Under the pieces are notes generated by a model. It did no database searches, was not told the DNA's origin, and saw only the letters and a program-made list of their open reading frames with translations. Positions 5,571 to 8,072 of a DNA stretch of 8,072 bases are shown here, one piece after another. How positions within the stretch are numbered: the first letter of the stretch is position 1; every line of letters starts with the position of its first letter. The translations under genes were made by a program, and so were the position numbers. Source of the stretch: an uncultured Ruminococcus sp. Lineage in GTDB: Bacteria; Bacillota; Clostridia; Oscillospirales; Acutalibacteraceae. Location of the stretch: the NCBI GenBank assembly GCA_902767175.1, contig CACXGH010000111.1:1-8072 (forward strand), given 5' to 3'.

Positions 5571-7916
5571 TTATACATCAGACACAAGTGCCGTATCAAG
5601 AACAGTATTGATATTATCGGCAAAAACAAAGCTTACCGAATTTTTTACTACATCATCGACTTCGTCAAGGTCGCTCTTATTGTCCTCCGGAATGATAATG
5701 GTTTTTATTCCGAGACGATACGCAGCCATTGTTTTTTCCTTCAGGCCGCCTATCGGCAGAACTCTTCCTCTTATGGTTATCTCGCCTGTCATTGCCACAT
5801 CACGCTTTACGGGTATTCCCGTTAAAGCTGATGTAATAGCCGTTGCCATTGTTATACCGGCAGACGGACCGTCCTTAGGTACAGCACCCTCAGGAACATG
5901 GATATGTATATCCTTGTTCTTATAGAATTCTTTGTCAATATGAAGTCTGTCAGCCATAGTTCTGACGCAGGTATAAGCAGCCTGAGCACTTTCCTTCATC
6001 ACATCACCGAGTGAGCCTGTAAGCTCAATCTTGCCGCTGCCTGTCATTACAGCGACCTCTATCGGCAGAGTCTCACCTCCTACAGACGTCCATGCGAGGC
6101 CTGTTGCAAGTCCTACCTCATCACTCTTATTCATATCGTCGTTTTTATACTTTCTTGAGCCGAGGTATTCCTCAATATTATCCTTACTTATCTTTACGGA
6201 TTTGACATCGCCTGATACTATCTTTACGGCAGCCTTGTTCATTATCCTTGAAATTGCTCTTTCAAGCGAACGCACACCCGCTTCACGGGTATAGCTGTCT
6301 ATTATATCATAAACCGCATCATCGGAGAGCTTAACCTGATGACCGCTTAATCCATGGCGCTTTAGCTGCTTTGAGATAAGGTGCAGCTTTGCTATCTTGA
6401 ACTTTTCCTCTCTTGTATAGCTGTCAAGATTTATTATATCCATTCTGTCAAGCAATGGTGAAGGTATAGTCGACTGATCGTTGGCTGTTGTTATGAACAT
6501 CACTTTGCTCAGATCAAACGGCAGATCTATATAATGGTCGTAGAAGGTAGAATTCTGCTCACCGTCAAGCACTTCAAGAAGTGCTGATGTCGGATCACCA
6601 TGGAAATCGCTGCCGAGCTTATCGACTTCATCAAGAAGAATAAGCGGATTGGCAGTTTTGGCAAGCTTCATCGCATTCATTATACGTCCCATCATAGAGC
6701 CTATATATGTTCTTCTATGACCTCTTATCTCAGCCTCATCATGAATACCTCCGAGAGCTATTCTCTGGTACTTTCTGCCTGTTGCTTCGGCAATGGATTT
6801 GGCTATAGATGTTTTACCTACTCCGGGAGGTCCTACAAGACAGAGTATCTGTCCGTTTATTTCAGGATTGAGCTTTCTTACGGCAAGAGCCTCAAGGACA
6901 TTTTCCTTTACCTTCTTCAAGCCGTAATGATTTTTGTCAAGATGAGCAGCTATCTTCTTTATGTCAGACTTTTCCTTTGAATAGATACCCCAAGGAAGCT
7001 CGAGACAGGAATCAAGGTAGTTTCTGACAACATTAGCCTCGGCTGAGCTTGACATCATTTTCTCAAGCTTTGATACCTCTTTTAAAAGGCGCTCTTTATT
7101 TTCATCTGTGGTGTTCAGCTCAAGTATCTTATTGCGGTACTCAAATGCTTCGGCATCTGTTTCCTCACCGTCGCCAAGCTCATCACGGATAGCCTTGATA
7201 CGCTCTCTCAGATAATATTCCTTCTGATTGTCGTCCATGCCGATTTTTGTTTTTTCGGAGATCTTCTCCTCTATCATAAGAAGCTCGTTCTCATAGCTGA
7301 GCATTTCGATTATTTTATCAAGACGTTCTACCTCATCGTTCAGCTCAAGTATTTCCTGCTTCTTATGATAGTCCCTGATAATATTATCAGCGATATAGTC
7401 GGCAAGCTTTCCTGCATCAGTCATCTCATAGACCTTTAAATACATATCCTGAGGAATATGACCGTTGATTATAGAATACTCGTTGAACATTTCCTTAACG
7501 ATATTTATTCTTGCTTCGGTCTCATTTTCATCTGCAGCAGGAGTTATGACGGTTTTTACCGCTTTAGCGGTTACATACAGCTTTCCGTCATTGAACTGCA
7601 GAGCCTCAGCCCTGTATTTGCCCTTTACAACAACACGCAGGACACCGTCTGATATTTTAGCGATCTGGAGTATATTTGCCATAACTCCGGTTTTATAATA
7701 ATCTCCGACATCAGGTTCGTTTTCTGAAGAATCCTTTTGTGCGGTTATAAACACCTGCTGGTCATAATGCTCCATAGCGGCTGTCATAGCCGAGACCGAC
7801 CTTTTTCTTGCCACATCAAAATGAAGGATAGATCCCGGAAATATAACAAGTCCCCTCAGCGGCAGCACAGGTACTGTCATTACTTCAATATTTTCATTAT
7901 CCATTTCATGTTTCAT
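5571..7916 (-). CDS. lon: ATP-dependent Lon protease (LonA type)
   Basis: Lon is a soluble hexameric AAA+ serine protease that degrades misfolded and selected regulatory proteins. At 781 residues this one matches the usual LonA length. The N-terminal substrate-recognition domain begins with VPVLPLRGLVIFPG (15-28), followed by a helical, coiled-coil-rich region (about 185-300). The AAA+ module has Walker A GPPGVGKT (362-369), Walker B LILLDEVD (425-432), a sensor-1 Asn near 479 and the sensor-2 motif GVRSLER (547-553). The C-terminal protease domain has the catalytic Ser685 in PKDGPSAG and Lys728 in GGLKEK, with the same 43-residue spacing as the E. coli dyad. The first ATG (7916) directly abuts its AAAGG sequence, whereas the in-frame ATG at 7904 (Met5) lies 11 bases from AAAGGA. 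The true product may therefore begin at MDNENIEV and have 777 residues. Nothing points to loss of function. A sigma-A promoter lies just upstream and engB follows. Confidence 0.97.
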   Translation of the reverse strand: MKHEMDNENIEVMTVPVLPLRGLVIFPGSILHFDVARKRSVSAMTAAMEHYDQQVFITAQKDSSENEPDVGDYYKTGVMANILQIAKISDGVLRVVVKGKYRAEALQFNDGKLYVTAKAVKTVITPAADENETEARINIVKEMFNEYSIINGHIPQDMYLKVYEMTDAGKLADYIADNIIRDYHKKQEILELNDEVERLDKIIEMLSYENELLMIEEKISEKTKIGMDDNQKEYYLRERIKAIRDELGDGEETDAEAFEYRNKILELNTTDENKERLLKEVSKLEKMMSSSAEANVVRNYLDSCLELPWGIYSKEKSDIKKIAAHLDKNHYGLKKVKENVLEALAVRKLNPEINGQILCLVGPPGVGKTSIAKSIAEATGRKYQRIALGGIHDEAEIRGHRRTYIGSMMGRIMNAMKLAKTANPLILLDEVDKLGSDFHGDPTSALLEVLDGEQNSTFYDHYIDLPFDLSKVMFITTANDQSTIPSPLLDRMDIINLDSYTREEKFKIAKLHLISKQLKRHGLSGHQVKLSDDAVYDIIDSYTREAGVRSLERAISRIMNKAAVKIVSGDVKSVKISKDNIEEYLGSRKYKNDDMNKSDEVGLATGLAWTSVGGETLPIEVAVMTGSGKIELTGSLGDVMKESAQAAYTCVRTMADRLHIDKEFYKNKDIHIHVPEGAVPKDGPSAGITMATAITSALTGIPVKRDVAMTGEITIRGRVLPIGGLKEKTMAAYRLGIKTIIIPEDNKSDLDEVDDVVKNSVSFVFADNINTVLDTALVSDV

Positions 7917-7938
7917 CCTTTAAAAATCTTTATTAAGA

Positions 7939-7967
7939 ATTATATCACAGTTTTATCATATAATCAA
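7939..7967 (-). promoter_or_regulatory. Sigma-A promoter of lon-engB
   Basis: On the minus strand, TTGATT (7962-7967) serves as -35 and TATAAT (7939-7944) as a perfect -10, with an exact 17-base spacer and an extended -10 TG (TGATATAAT). The leader to the lon ATG is only about 15-30 bases. No CIRCE or CtsR heat-shock operator is visible around it, so expression is probably high and constitutive unless the palindromes further upstream play a role. Confidence 0.82.
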
Positions 7968-8002
7968 GCACTGCGGTTCTTCCGGCACGTCAATCTAAAT
8001 CT

Positions 8003-8064
8003 GCAATAAATCTGTAACCGAAATTACAGCAATAAAATTGCGAATGAAGTTCGCAAGGTTATTG
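8003..8064. repeat. Two adjacent palindromes upstream of lon
   Basis: CTGTAA (8012-8017) pairs with TTACAG (8024-8029) around six bases. Directly next to it CAATAA (8030-8035) pairs with TTATTG (8059-8064), and, after a 2x2 internal loop, TTGCGAA (8038-8044) pairs with TTCGCAA (8050-8056) around TGAAG. The word GCAATAAA occurs at 8003-8010 and again at 8029-8036, flanking the first stem. They may be a hairpin end of a mobile element, a terminator of a gene beyond the window, or operators. No gene is visible in this edge region. Confidence 0.5.
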
Positions 8065-8072
8065 AGATCGTA

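Noticed and set aside
6600..6980. Plus-strand open frame of 126 codons opposite lon
   Set aside because: It is antisense to the highly conserved Lon AAA+ region, has no plausible ribosome site and shows no recognisable protein features.
7962..8072. CIRCE or CtsR heat-shock operator upstream of lon
   Set aside because: The palindromes at 8012-8064 match neither the CIRCE sequence nor the CtsR heptad repeat.
1..8072. CRISPR array or tRNA gene
   Set aside because: No regularly spaced direct repeats and no cloverleaf with TTCRA-type arms were seen on either strand.

Overview
The window looks like chromosomal DNA of a spore-forming, low-to-moderate-GC Firmicute, most likely a clostridial gut bacterium of the Ruminococcus/Oscillospiraceae kind. 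This placement is inferred. It rests on GerA-type germination receptor genes, a DUF421-DUF4363 pair typical of sporulating Clostridia, the Firmicute gene order lon-engB, and AT-leaning codon use. There are six credible protein genes; no tRNA, rRNA or CRISPR array is visible.

Layout. Bases 1-140 hold no gene. They carry a pair of strong hairpins resembling the right end of an IS200/IS605-type (tnpB) element, followed by a tiny palindromic insertion that runs into the end of the first gene. Bases 141-3397 (minus strand) are a two-gene germinant-receptor operon: gerAA, overlapping by 4 bases a single ORF that fuses a GerAB-type permease to the N-terminal part of a GerAC-type lipoprotein. Bases 3398-3772 hold a 127-bp miniature inverted-repeat element (MITE-like) close to the gerAA start, then the promoter region of the next operon. 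Bases 3773-4831 (plus strand) are a DUF421 (YetF-like) membrane protein and a small DUF4363 membrane-anchored protein. A bidirectional terminator at 4838-4874 separates them from the convergent lon-engB operon (4949-7916, minus strand). A strong sigma-A promoter for lon and two palindromes lie at the right edge.

How the parts fit. The left half is a spore-membrane neighbourhood. GerAA and GerAB sense nutrients in the spore inner membrane, GerAC is normally their lipoprotein partner, and YetF-like DUF421 proteins have been linked to the spore inner membrane in Bacillus. The right half is housekeeping: Lon protease and the ribosome-assembly GTPase EngB.

The main oddities are on the germination side. 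GerAB and GerAC are fused in one frame, with a lipobox in the middle of the protein and an apparently unused Shine-Dalgarno sequence at the junction. The GerAC part is cut short at a miniature palindrome whose terminal motif also occurs in the MITE upstream of gerAA. Related small mobile sequences therefore bracket the receptor operon, and one of them supplies its stop codon.
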